Source: Hahella sp. CCB-MM4
GTDB lineage: Bacteria; Pseudomonadota; Gammaproteobacteria; Pseudomonadales; Oleiphilaceae
Length of the DNA stretch: 64,000 nt
Assembly: GCF_002260525.1 (NCBI RefSeq)
Contig: NZ_MRYI01000024.1
Location: forward strand, 1-64,000
Reading direction: 5' to 3'
Numbering within the stretch: position 1 is the first letter of the stretch; every line of letters starts with the position of its first letter. The position numbers and the translations under genes were made by a program. The notes below the pieces were generated by a model, which had not been told where the DNA came from, made no database searches, and saw only the letters and a program-made list of their open reading frames with translations. Shown here in pieces: positions 34,047-42,035 of this stretch.

Positions 34047-35505
34047 TGCTGAACGTCAGGCGCAGACGTTCTATGGGTAAGGCGGGTGCGATTTCGATCT
34101 CAAACAACATAACGCCTTCGTTTGCCGGTATCTGACGGATCTGAAATGCATCTTCCGGCAATATTCCACGCAGAGCCCCCCGTTGATGAAGGTTCCGGAA
34201 GAAGCGATCCATTAACAGGCGCGGGCGAGGGTCACGGTAATCCACATTAAATACCAGTTGCTCTCCCAGTGAGCGCAATGCCCGCTGCAGGTAACCGAAA
34301 AAACGTTGAATTTCTGCTGAGCGATATCCGTCATAGCGACTGTCATTGACGGTGGTTTTAATATCCGCCGCTGGTAGAGCCGGTACCGTCAGTCGCTCAT
34401 CATCTAAACGCAGCTGGTTGCGGCAGAATCGAATGACACTGAGTCCTGGTTTATCCCGAAACGCCACGGTTTCGGAAACTGATAGCGACGGATAGGGGCG
34501 GGCGGCTACCTGAAGTGGCTGGTCTGCGATGGATGCCCAGACCCCGATACGCTGTGCGCGGTTGGCCTGTTGTCCGGCGATGGCCCCCACTGCACTGCGC
34601 AAAGAAAAGGCCGGACCCCGCAGGTAAGGAAATATCAACTGCAGTTGGCGTAAACGGTGAGCCTGCTCCGTTTGCTTCAGAGAGTTAAGAACTTGTACTG
34701 CCGCGGGATCCAGTCTTGGCGTATCCAATGCCTCGGAATAGGCCAGGGGCATTGAAAGCAGTAATTGCCAGTCCGGACGGTACTGGCCGGTTGTTCGCAG
34801 CAACTGCTGCAGTACGGTCGAGAAAAGCAGAGGGTCTGGTGCTTCGGGAATTTCATCATCGTTGCGCCGTTCCCGATGATCATCGTCTAGGGAATCAGTG
34901 CAGGGGACAAACTGCGGATCAGGATTATCCAACCTCACCCGGGGAATATCCGGCAGTTTGGCGGGAACCTGCAACCGCTCCAGATCCGGAAAAGCAATGC
35001 TGCCGACGCTGTTGATGATCAACAGAGTGGCCAGCCCCCGTAATGTCAGGACATCGTGAACCTGGGTATTTTCCGCAGGAAAGAATCCGGACTGGCTCTC
35101 GGACTCCGGTACCTTGACCAACCAAAGCTTGACTCCTCCGTTAGCAAAGAAGTCGTCTACGCAGGGTGATAACCAGGCTCGGTTACCTGCCAGGATACTG
35201 CGGTACTGAGTCGGATTGGCGTGGGCATCGGGAAATATGTCATGAAACTCCGCGCTGCTGCGCAAAGGCAGCGGCAAGTGATGTAATGACTGGAGAAAGG
35301 TATCGGCAGTTCCTGCCTGCAATTGGTCGACGTGACTGGCATAGCCGGATGCGCGCATTTCAGCCAGTACCTGTGGCATGGCCAGGAGACGTTCCAACCT
35401 TACCCGGCCAGGGCAATGGCCGAGCATGGCTACCTCCAGGGCAGCCGGTCGTGGTTGTAACGCCTGGGGTGTCAGCGTGACGCGAGCAGCAAGCAGTTCC
35501 TGCAT
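34006..35505 (-). CDS. Divergent second sheath-like protein
   Basis: A 499-residue protein. The C-terminal about 110 residues fit the sheath C-terminal domain: 'RFFGYLQRALRSLGEQLVFN', 'RDPRPRLLMDRFFRNLHQRG', 'GILPEDAFQIRQIPANEGVM' and 'LFEIEIAPALPIERLRLTF', which follow the '(V)..R..(N)...G.L.G......N..G.(L)..(E)I.(V)AP..P.E' pattern seen also in the main sheath. The N-terminal two thirds differ strongly from the main sheath, and the beginning is not of the 'PGVYVEE' type. Afp/PVC loci have two extra sheath paralogs (Afp3, Afp4) at this place, so this one is probably a baseplate-proximal or minor sheath ring. The call is from the C-terminal motif and position. Confidence 0.7.
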   Translation of the reverse strand: MQELLAARVTLTPQALQPRPAALEVAMLGHCPGRVRLERLLAMPQVLAEMRASGYASHVDQLQAGTADTFLQSLHHLPLPLRSSAEFHDIFPDAHANPTQYRSILAGNRAWLSPCVDDFFANGGVKLWLVKVPESESQSGFFPAENTQVHDVLTLRGLATLLIINSVGSIAFPDLERLQVPAKLPDIPRVRLDNPDPQFVPCTDSLDDDHRERRNDDEIPEAPDPLLFSTVLQQLLRTTGQYRPDWQLLLSMPLAYSEALDTPRLDPAAVQVLNSLKQTEQAHRLRQLQLIFPYLRGPAFSLRSAVGAIAGQQANRAQRIGVWASIADQPLQVAARPYPSLSVSETVAFRDKPGLSVIRFCRNQLRLDDERLTVPALPAADIKTTVNDSRYDGYRSAEIQRFFGYLQRALRSLGEQLVFNVDYRDPRPRLLMDRFFRNLHQRGALRGILPEDAFQIRQIPANEGVMLFEIEIAPALPIERLRLTFSNVDGYWNGGLYLG

Positions 35506-35589
35506 ACCTTACCTCTCATACACCTTTCATCTCTCATTCATCGAATTATCTCGAGGTTCCCTCAGCCCTGTACCGAATGTTCCGGGCTG

Positions 35590-36048
35590 TCAGACCTGCT
35601 CGATGTACTCTACCGCCAACACCAACTCCTCAATGGCAACATCACTGCCTCCCTTGGCGGTCAGTGTGGGGCCGGTCCATTTGATCGGCATGGCGTTTTT
35701 GAGCTTCCAGGTAACCACTGCGGTTGAGCTTGTAGGGTCCTCGCTTTTGAGTTTGATAGTGACGTCTTTCTTGCTGATCGCTCCCGCACGAACCTCGTCC
35801 AGCCAGGCGCTGATATTGCTGGCGCCGACAACGCCTCTCTTCAGCGTGACATCACCGGCCTTATTGATCGCCGGGATCTTGGTGACATAGTTGGTTTGCG
35901 CATTGCCGCGGCGGTATTCTGCGATAGTCACTTCGGCATTGAGGCCGGAGACCTCGGAAAAGCCGCCGGCAACGTCACCTTCTGTGCCGTCGTTCAGGTC
36001 CACCAGGTAGTTGAAGACGCTGTATGGGGTTTCTCGAAACTGAGCCAT
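35590..36048 (-). CDS. CIS main tube protein (Afp1/Pvc1-like)
   Basis: A 152-residue gp19-family protein that polymerises as the inner tube. Clear motifs are 'PYSVFNYLVDLNDGTEG', 'GGFSEVSGLNAEVTIAEYRR', 'DVTLKRGVVGASNISAWLDE' and 'KLKNAMPIKWTGPTLTAKG'. Length and motif order match the main tube proteins of eCIS and T4-like tails. It follows the sheath gene by 15 bases, with its own AGGAGAATCACACC ribosome binding site, as expected for a highly made structural protein. Confidence 0.95.
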   Translation of the reverse strand: MAQFRETPYSVFNYLVDLNDGTEGDVAGGFSEVSGLNAEVTIAEYRRGNAQTNYVTKIPAINKAGDVTLKRGVVGASNISAWLDEVRAGAISKKDVTIKLKSEDPTSSTAVVTWKLKNAMPIKWTGPTLTAKGGSDVAIEELVLAVEYIEQV

Positions 36049-36063
36049 GGTGTGATTCTCCTG

Positions 36064-38223
36064 TTACCCGTTGCTGTCAGCGGTTTTCTGGCCAATACGG
36101 AAAATGACGAACTCGGCCGGCTTGACGGCAGCCACCCCGATTTCACACACCAGGCGGCCGTTATCGATATCGTTCTGGGTCATGGTGCTGCGGTCACAGC
36201 GCACGAAATAGGCGGTCTTGTCGGTTCCCAGAAGGCGACCGTTGGCCCATTCGTTGTAGAGGAAGCTTTCGATGGTCAGCCGCACGTTGTCCCAGAGCCG
36301 TTCGTTATTTGGCTCGAATACGACCCACTGAGTGGATTTTTCGATCGACCGTTCCAGATAAAGGAAGTAGCGCCTGACATTAACGTATTTCCATTCCGGA
36401 TCTGTCGACAGGGTTCTGCCACCCCAGACACGATTGCCACCACTTGTCAGTGTACGTAGACAGTTAATGCCGGCCGGGTTCAGCAGTTCCTGTTGGAATC
36501 GGTTGATATCCTGGGCAAAGCGCAGCGCAGAATAAATCGGCTCGTTGGCCGGTGGCTTGTGGACACCACGTTGCACATCGGTATTGGCATAAACTCCGGC
36601 AATAAATCCGGAAGGTGGGAGGGCGATGCTGTTAACTTTGCCACGTGGATCAGACACTTCCACCCAGGGGTAGTACATGGCCAGGCGGGAATCATCAAAC
36701 AGGGCGCCAAAGTTACGGGCTTCTGACAATGCCATGCCTTTGCGCGCATCGACGATTCCGACTCGGTAACGCATCTTGCGGCAGTGCTTACGCATTTCAG
36801 TGACAATGGCCTGATGGTTGGTGGAGTCTGCAGCGGCTGCGGGTACTGCGACGATGGATACGTCTTCAATATCCTCCAATGCGGCGAAACCGGTACTACC
36901 GCTAACCTCGTCGGTGACTCCGGCATAATGAATGGCTACAGGCGCGGAGCCGTCGTTGCCTCCAGTCATGGTAATCAGGTAGCGGGGGCCATCCAGGTCC
37001 AGCGGATCGACAGGTGACATTGCTGAGGAATCAAACATATCGTAGAGGGCCAACAACACGTCTCCGGCAGAAATGCTGGCGTCGAATTCCACACCAATAG
37101 GACTGGTCAGCTGATCAAGGCGTTTCTCCGGGGTCGGATTAATGACATCTGCGAGTGTTCCTTTTCCTGTGTGTCCGGTGTTGATAGGGCCATAGTTATA
37201 GATAACCGGCGCATCCTTTCCACCGTTATGGACTGAAAGGGAAAACATCCGCTGTGCCATGACCGCACGAACCGAGGAGGGGGCAGCTCCGAGTGCGGAC
37301 AGATAAAGTGGAATCGCAGTTCCAACTCCCTGATTCAGACCGCTGCCATCAACGGTGAAGATAGTGCCCGCGGCATTTAGTGTGCCGTAAAGAGTGGTCA
37401 GAGTTCCCCAATGGTCTCCCACGTGAAAATCCGAGAGATCGGTTTCCTCGCTTAATGTTAGAACTGCAGCAGTACCATCGGTCAGGGCGCCGCTGGTGGG
37501 ATTCTTGGCGGTCACCCGGGTGTAGCTGACGGTGGCGCCTCCGATAGTCATCTCGGCAAGAACCAGATGATTTCCACTATCGGCGAGATCAGTGGCTGCC
37601 ATTTCGGTACCATCATTGGCATCAATTTGTGCAAGGTTATTCAATATTTGGAAATGGGTGCCAACCCTTTGCGCAATGCAGCGAATATCCATCGGAAAAC
37701 GCGCTCCATCAAGTCCATCGGCGGCAATGGCTTCAGCGTTTAACCCTGTTGCATCTAGGTAAACGATGTCGCCCTCGGCCGGGGCACTTGTTGCCACTGA
37801 AAGTAACAGGTTTTCGCTGTCCTGCCATTCCACCTCCAGAGTGAAATTACCCATCGAACCCGGAAAGCGGGCTTGGAAGGTGACATCATTGTTGGAATCC
37901 GTGGCTGAACCATAACCCGCCGTTGGAGAGGCATAGTTGGTTGCGCGGGACACGAACAGCTGTTTGCCACCTTCATCGAAAAAGGCTTTAGCCGCCATGG
38001 CGGTGTAATTTAGTTGGTCGGTTCCGCCAAAGGTGAGGTCTTCAACATCGCCAAACATTCGCCGGAATTCATTGAAGCTGGTCACCACTTCTGGCCTGCC
38101 GCGAATCGGACCGAATCGGGTTGGACCCACCATGCCTGCGACACTGGTGCCCACACCTTCGATCGACTTGGAACGGAAACTGACTTCCTCTACATACACA
38201 CCCGGTGCTAGGTATTCAGGCAT
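36064..38223 (-). CDS. CIS contractile sheath protein (Afp2/Pvc2-like), enlarged
   Basis: A 719-residue sheath. The N terminus 'YLAPGVYVEEVSFRSKSIEG' and 'GTSVAGMVGPTRFGPIRGRP' is the family signature. So is the C-terminal domain: 'NRVWGGRTLSTDPEWKYVN', 'RRYFLYLERSIEKSTQWVVF', 'EPNNERLWDNVRLTIESFLY' and 'EIGVAAVKPAEFVIFRIGQ'. Minimal sheaths of this family are 350-500 residues, so about 200-300 residues are inserted, chiefly beta-rich sequence at about 120-330 that probably decorates the outside. An AAAGGAGAATATC ribosome binding site precedes the ATG. Contraction drives the tube and spike outward. Confidence 0.95.
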   Translation of the reverse strand: MPEYLAPGVYVEEVSFRSKSIEGVGTSVAGMVGPTRFGPIRGRPEVVTSFNEFRRMFGDVEDLTFGGTDQLNYTAMAAKAFFDEGGKQLFVSRATNYASPTAGYGSATDSNNDVTFQARFPGSMGNFTLEVEWQDSENLLLSVATSAPAEGDIVYLDATGLNAEAIAADGLDGARFPMDIRCIAQRVGTHFQILNNLAQIDANDGTEMAATDLADSGNHLVLAEMTIGGATVSYTRVTAKNPTSGALTDGTAAVLTLSEETDLSDFHVGDHWGTLTTLYGTLNAAGTIFTVDGSGLNQGVGTAIPLYLSALGAAPSSVRAVMAQRMFSLSVHNGGKDAPVIYNYGPINTGHTGKGTLADVINPTPEKRLDQLTSPIGVEFDASISAGDVLLALYDMFDSSAMSPVDPLDLDGPRYLITMTGGNDGSAPVAIHYAGVTDEVSGSTGFAALEDIEDVSIVAVPAAAADSTNHQAIVTEMRKHCRKMRYRVGIVDARKGMALSEARNFGALFDDSRLAMYYPWVEVSDPRGKVNSIALPPSGFIAGVYANTDVQRGVHKPPANEPIYSALRFAQDINRFQQELLNPAGINCLRTLTSGGNRVWGGRTLSTDPEWKYVNVRRYFLYLERSIEKSTQWVVFEPNNERLWDNVRLTIESFLYNEWANGRLLGTDKTAYFVRCDRSTMTQNDIDNGRLVCEIGVAAVKPAEFVIFRIGQKTADSNG

Positions 38224-38244
38224 GATATTCTCCTTTCACATGGG

Positions 38245-39024
38245 TCAACTCGGTTGAACGGTTAAGTGATCCTTACTGGCGGATCGGACGATTAACATCT
38301 CACCGGGGACAACCTGTAACCCGATGGGGTCGGAAAACGAATTTTCGCTGGTGGTACTTTCCAGCTCTGCGGCTATCAGGGTGGACGGGTCTATGGGAGT
38401 ATCCTCCGTGGCACTCTGTAGAGCCGTTACCGCAAGGGTGGCATCGTAATGGTCCTGGCCTGCAGATAGCGGGGGGACTTTGGGCCAGGGAATAACCAGT
38501 TCGCCACGATAATCCGCCTGTCCTTTATAAATCTGTGGCTGCGGCACTCCCGGTATGGTGATCGTCAGGGTGGCGATGGCCCAAGGTACCGGGCTTCCAT
38601 CACCACTCCAGCGTAATGAGGCAAAAAGGGCGCCTGTCTTGTTGACCCGACTACCGATAGGAGTCGGGTAGAGTACAATGCCGTGGCCGTCGGCAGCACC
38701 GGCGGTTAAGGAAAATGTTCTGGCGTTATAAAACCCTTTTGGATCTGTTACCTGACCTTCTAGGGCGTATGGAGACCCTGCCACAAACGTGCGCTGGGCC
38801 TCAGTGGCACGACCATCGACAATATCCTGGGTTGGTTTTCGTAACAGACCGGTTTTACCGGCGGACTGAATTACCTTCAAATCTTTTGGATAAGTGCTGA
38901 ACTCTATGGACAGGGAATGAGCAACCCGGTGCATCTGGGTTGTATCCGTATGGGTACTGCCGTCCAGCCAGTAAATGACATCGGAGGCATGTAGGACATT
39001 GGTCTCGAGCACCTGGATCTTCAT
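38245..39024 (-). CDS. Unknown CIS-operon protein, probable beta-sandwich region
   Basis: A 259-residue protein, second gene of the operon, whose start overlaps the DUF4255 stop. I do not recognise a named family. The middle part (about 75-205, 'SPYALEGQVTDPKGFYNAR', 'YKGQADYRGELVIPWPKVP') has the look of a carboxypeptidase-regulatory-like or Ig-type beta sandwich: 'G.V.D..G', 'A..T.......T...G.' and 'D..GE..I'. There is no signal peptide. Placed between cap and sheath, it may decorate the cap or sheath. Function inferred only from position. Confidence 0.75.
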   Translation of the reverse strand: MKIQVLETNVLHASDVIYWLDGSTHTDTTQMHRVAHSLSIEFSTYPKDLKVIQSAGKTGLLRKPTQDIVDGRATEAQRTFVAGSPYALEGQVTDPKGFYNARTFSLTAGAADGHGIVLYPTPIGSRVNKTGALFASLRWSGDGSPVPWAIATLTITIPGVPQPQIYKGQADYRGELVIPWPKVPPLSAGQDHYDATLAVTALQSATEDTPIDPSTLIAAELESTTSENSFSDPIGLQVVPGEMLIVRSASKDHLTVQPS

Positions 39025-39611
39025 AAGCGCCCCGTTGGAAACACACGTGATTTAACGTCTTCGCCTTCAAGCCGTTGCGGGTTCAGTCGCAGGCGAACGG
39101 TTTTTGCTGTGTATGCCATGGTGGATGTATAGGAGGATTCAAAGACATCCCAGATGCGCATCAGGTCTTCAGTGCTCATTTCAGCAGGGGTGACATTCAA
39201 CAACTCCATTTGACCCCACTCGTCGTCAATGTCCTGCACGTGGGAAATGTCGATTTGGCCATGGTTGGCAATTTCCACCATGGCCCAGGCCATGAGATCA
39301 GCTTCTATAGTGGCGCTGGTGGCGTTGGCTATCAGTAGGAAATGGAGATTAACCGGTAATTCCGGTCTGGGACCTTGATTGTTTCCGGGGCCCTGGGGTT
39401 TGAAAAAGCGTGTGCGGCCGTGATCATCGATGGTGATCCGGTGAAGGTAGATGCCCAGTAAATTGCCGCTCAATTTTGAGGCAATATCCTGGCTGCCTAA
39501 TAGTTTTACACTGGCATTGGTAGGACCTGCACTTAATTCGGCAGGTAACCGGCTTTTAAAAAAGTTTTCAAGGGCCGCTAGTGCGCCTTGCACACCCTTA
39601 TACGAAGCCAT
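39021..39611 (-). CDS. CIS tail terminator/cap protein, DUF4255 (Afp16/Pvc16-like)
   Basis: A 196-residue DUF4255 protein, the tail-terminator of eCIS particles that caps the tube and sheath and sets their length. Recognised from 'GVQGALAALENFFKSRLPAE', 'GNLLGIYLHRITIDDHGR', 'LPVNLHFLLIANATSATIEA' and 'TPAEMSTEDLMRIWDVF', which follow the DUF4255 layout. Ribosome binding site AAGGGATGTGTC before the ATG at 39611. It is the first gene of the 37-kb minus-strand run. In Afp/PVC it is the last, so the locus belongs to the other architectural class of eCIS. Confidence 0.92.
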   Translation of the reverse strand: MASYKGVQGALAALENFFKSRLPAELSAGPTNASVKLLGSQDIASKLSGNLLGIYLHRITIDDHGRTRFFKPQGPGNNQGPRPELPVNLHFLLIANATSATIEADLMAWAMVEIANHGQIDISHVQDIDDEWGQMELLNVTPAEMSTEDLMRIWDVFESSYTSTMAYTAKTVRLRLNPQRLEGEDVKSRVFPTGRL

Positions 39612-40233
39612 GACACATCCCTTGGCAACAAGCTAGACATTATTATTTTTAGAAAATGCTTGCTCGAACGTGTTTACTTCGGATGCCCGCTACAGCGCGA
39701 ATAAGGAAGGCAAACAAAAGACAACAAACACACCGCGTCCCACGCTGGCGCATTGACTGTTTCGTGTTCAACTACATTTCACACTAATACAAAGTTTGAA
39801 TACCGACAAGGGCTTTTTGGAAAATTATTTAATGCCCTAAATTAGTGGACAATCATTCACTGTTTCTCATAAATGCGTATCTATTGGCGTTGGGCAGTGA
39901 TGAACGGCGATAAGGAAATATTTCTGAATTCTGATAGCTCTTTTTTTAAATAGACTTTGTTGGTAGGAAAGGTACCACCCCATATTTCTACTAGTACCGT
40001 GTTATAGCAATATCTTCTGGGGATACAGATTAATTGATACTATGTCAGTTAGAGCGATAATACTCATCAGTTTGATGAACTGACTAGCCAAGACTTTCTC
40101 TAAGTTCCCAAAATAAAGCTTCTCAGGTTTTTCTTTTATGCTGATAGATAGAGGAAATTCTGGCGTTGTTCCGTGAATATCTTAGACTTTTAGGCATACA
40201 AAAAGTCTCAGAAGCAAACATGGTGAAAAACAG
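39612..40233. promoter_or_regulatory. Divergent intergenic region upstream of the CIS operon
   Basis: About 620 bases of AT-rich sequence with no supported gene. It must hold the promoter of the CIS operon (reading left from about 39611) and of the solute-binding-like gene (reading right from 40234). I could not fix a convincing -35/-10 pair or operator by eye. No regulator gene adjoins the operon, so control is likely from elsewhere. Confidence 0.5.
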
Positions 40234-40944
40234 ATGAGATTGGCAATCCTGTTGCTTGTTATAGGGTTAAGCGGGTATTCGCATTCTCAAGAGGTGACTT
40301 TTTCCACTTTCCAGGGCAATGATCCTATTACACAAATATCTGTAGACATCATGACAGATGCATACCAACGCATGGGATATACTCTGAAGGTCCTTCCTCA
40401 GCCCGGATATCGCTCTCTTCTTACGGCAGACAGTGGCTTGATCGATGGTGAGCTATTCAGAGTCAAGGGTATGGACGAAATTTATAAAAACCTGATCAGA
40501 GTGCCTGTAGCCATCGCTGAGATAGATATAGTCGCTTTTTCAAGGAAGGAAAACAGTATTGTCATTACTGGTTGGGAGAGCCTGACCCCCTATAAAGTCG
40601 GGTATAACCGTGGCGTTAAGGTCATCGAGGATAATTTATTACCTCCTACTCGTATAGAGCCCTCCAATACAGTCGAAAATGCCTTGAGAATGCTGGATGC
40701 CGGAAGAACGGATATCGCAATTGATGGACTATTAAATGGTCTGAAGATCATAGACGATTTAGGTTTCGACAATATCGTCTCTATAGAACCGCCGTTGGAA
40801 GTTATCCATAGCTACCATTACCTTCATAAGAAGAACCTTCACTTGCTCGAACCTCTCACCGAGGTATTAAGGGAGATGGAAGAGGCGGGAGTGATTAGTA
40901 GTCACCGAAACAAGGTATTAAGTGAAATTAGAAAGGCGCCTTGA
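40234..40944 (+). CDS. Periplasmic solute-binding-like protein (SBP_bac_3 type)
   Basis: A 236-residue protein with a signal peptide (hydrophobic 'LAILLLVIGLSGYSHS', cut near residue 18). 'QISVDIMTDAYQRMGYTLKV', 'GYRSLLTADSGLIDGELFRV' and 'DAGRTDIAIDGLLNGLKII' fit the polar amino acid ABC transporter substrate-binding fold, in which the second lobe often reads '..G..D........'. No permease or ATPase genes are adjacent, so it is probably a solitary sensor or an orphan binding protein, of the kind often found without an ABC transporter in marine gammaproteobacteria. The ligand is unknown. Confidence 0.8.
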   Translation: MRLAILLLVIGLSGYSHSQEVTFSTFQGNDPITQISVDIMTDAYQRMGYTLKVLPQPGYRSLLTADSGLIDGELFRVKGMDEIYKNLIRVPVAIAEIDIVAFSRKENSIVITGWESLTPYKVGYNRGVKVIEDNLLPPTRIEPSNTVENALRMLDAGRTDIAIDGLLNGLKIIDDLGFDNIVSIEPPLEVIHSYHYLHKKNLHLLEPLTEVLREMEEAGVISSHRNKVLSEIRKAP

Positions 40945-41127
40945 TTCTTAAAGCTATCAAAACTCTCAGACGCTGAAAGTGTGACGCCTGATCCTCACAA
41001 AGCGATGAAGTTGGCAGAGTAGCAGCTCTGGAATTGATCACAGATCGAGAAATCTGAATATTTATTACTTAAAGGTGTAACTGTTCAACGTTTTAAGCTA
41101 ATAAGTTCCTTGGGGCTTATTTCCATT

Positions 41128-41187
41128 GCAAAGTCACCGACCTCGCGCTATCACTACTAGACCGGGCAGGGAACCCAAACAGCCCGG
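41128..41187 (+). ncRNA. Possible structured leader of the CARDB gene (weak)
   Basis: The leader holds GCAAAGTCACCGACC (41128-41142), which resembles the GCAAAGCCACCG strand of GEMM-I (c-di-GMP) riboswitches. It also has a strong hairpin CCGGGC (41162-41167) / GCCCGG (41182-41187) with an inner GGG-AA-CCC. The other half of a GEMM-I aptamer, a GGCAAACC strand ahead of it, was not found, so this is only a candidate structured leader. Confidence 0.25.
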
Positions 41188-41228
41188 ACAGGATGTTCTT
41201 AGTACTTCAGGAAAGATGGAGGGACGCC

Positions 41229-41939
41229 ATGATGCTTCAACGCTATTTGTTTTTAGTACTCTTGCTCGCATTTTCCCACGCCTTCGCCGATCCGATTCAG
41301 GACGGAGTCTCAACCAGCTATAAGGTTGGCTGGTATCCTAACTATTATGGTCTAAGCGGGCCTTTAACCTGCCCAAAAACCTGCCGTGCCTGGACTGGAG
41401 GGCGGGCCGAGAGTGAGTTGGCTCCTTATGATGGAATCAAGCGAACCTATGTGTGCAAATCCAATAAGTTGGATGTTCCATCGCCGGCAGATATCGATGC
41501 CTGGCTATATGGGAATCAGTTTGATGATAAGACAGCCTGCTTTATAGGCACCCCAAATCAACAGGTTTTGGTGAGTGAACGGTATCATTGTCTTTGTGTT
41601 AATGCTTGTTCAGGGCCTGATCTGATAATACGGAAGGTATATGACCCTGTTTGGGATGCAACCACAGGTGAATCCGTCATTAAGATTGTGGTTACTAATG
41701 CGGGAAGTACCAGTACATTGGCAGCTACAGACGCTCGTGTGTTTGACCCTGGGACTGGGGCTGTTGATATTCAGCCGGTAGGTGTTCTGGCTCCAGGTGC
41801 ATCTATCGGGGTGACATTCCGTCTTGGTTATTGGGTCTTTGATCCGGACGCAGAGTTGCATTTTACGGTGGATTATTCCCAGAAGATTGATGAGTGCGAT
41901 GAGAGTAACAACACTGCTGTCTATAAGAAACAAGGATGA
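41229..41939 (+). CDS. Secreted CARDB-domain protein
   Basis: A 236-residue secreted protein. The start at 41229 follows GATGGAGGGACGCC; a second ATG directly follows the first. The signal peptide is 'LFLVLLLAFSHAFA'. The N-terminal half is Cys-rich ('CPKTCRAWTGG', 'CLCVNACSGPD') and unrecognised. Residues about 130-235 form a CARDB (cell-adhesion-related bacterial) beta-sandwich: 'DLIIRKVYDPVW', 'IKIVVTNAGSTS', 'LAPGASIGVTFR' and the typical end 'DECDESNNT'. Probably periplasmic or extracellular; ligand unknown. A clear terminator follows. Confidence 0.8.
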   Translation: MMLQRYLFLVLLLAFSHAFADPIQDGVSTSYKVGWYPNYYGLSGPLTCPKTCRAWTGGRAESELAPYDGIKRTYVCKSNKLDVPSPADIDAWLYGNQFDDKTACFIGTPNQQVLVSERYHCLCVNACSGPDLIIRKVYDPVWDATTGESVIKIVVTNAGSTSTLAATDARVFDPGTGAVDIQPVGVLAPGASIGVTFRLGYWVFDPDAELHFTVDYSQKIDECDESNNTAVYKKQG

Positions 41940-41957
41940 AATCCACGAACTATCCAA

Positions 41958-41995
41958 TAAAAAGCGGCGCTAGAAATAGCGCCGCTGGCCATTTT
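41958..41995. terminator. Hairpin terminator between convergent genes
   Basis: AGCGGCGCT (41963-41971) pairs with AGCGCCGCT (41978-41986) around a six-base loop, flanked by A-rich sequence before and ATTTT after. It is suited to stop transcription from the CARDB gene on the plus strand and, by its A-run, from the lipoprotein gene on the minus strand. Confidence 0.85.
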
Positions 41996-42035
41996 GAATT
42001 GGCTGTCAAGATCTATATTAACGCTGTCTTATGAG

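Noticed and set aside
2801-39611. Interpretation as a prophage or as a type VI secretion system
   Set aside because: There are tail, baseplate and ATPase genes but no capsid, portal, terminase, lysis or integrase genes, and none of the T6SS membrane complex or TssB/TssC-type sheath pair. DUF4255, the CIS-tube adaptor, DUF5908 and the AAA+ ATPase are eCIS marks.
41050-41190. Confident call of a c-di-GMP-I (GEMM) riboswitch
   Set aside because: Only one strand resembles the consensus; the GGCAAACC strand and the tetraloop hairpin could not be found, so it is kept only as a weak structured-leader candidate.
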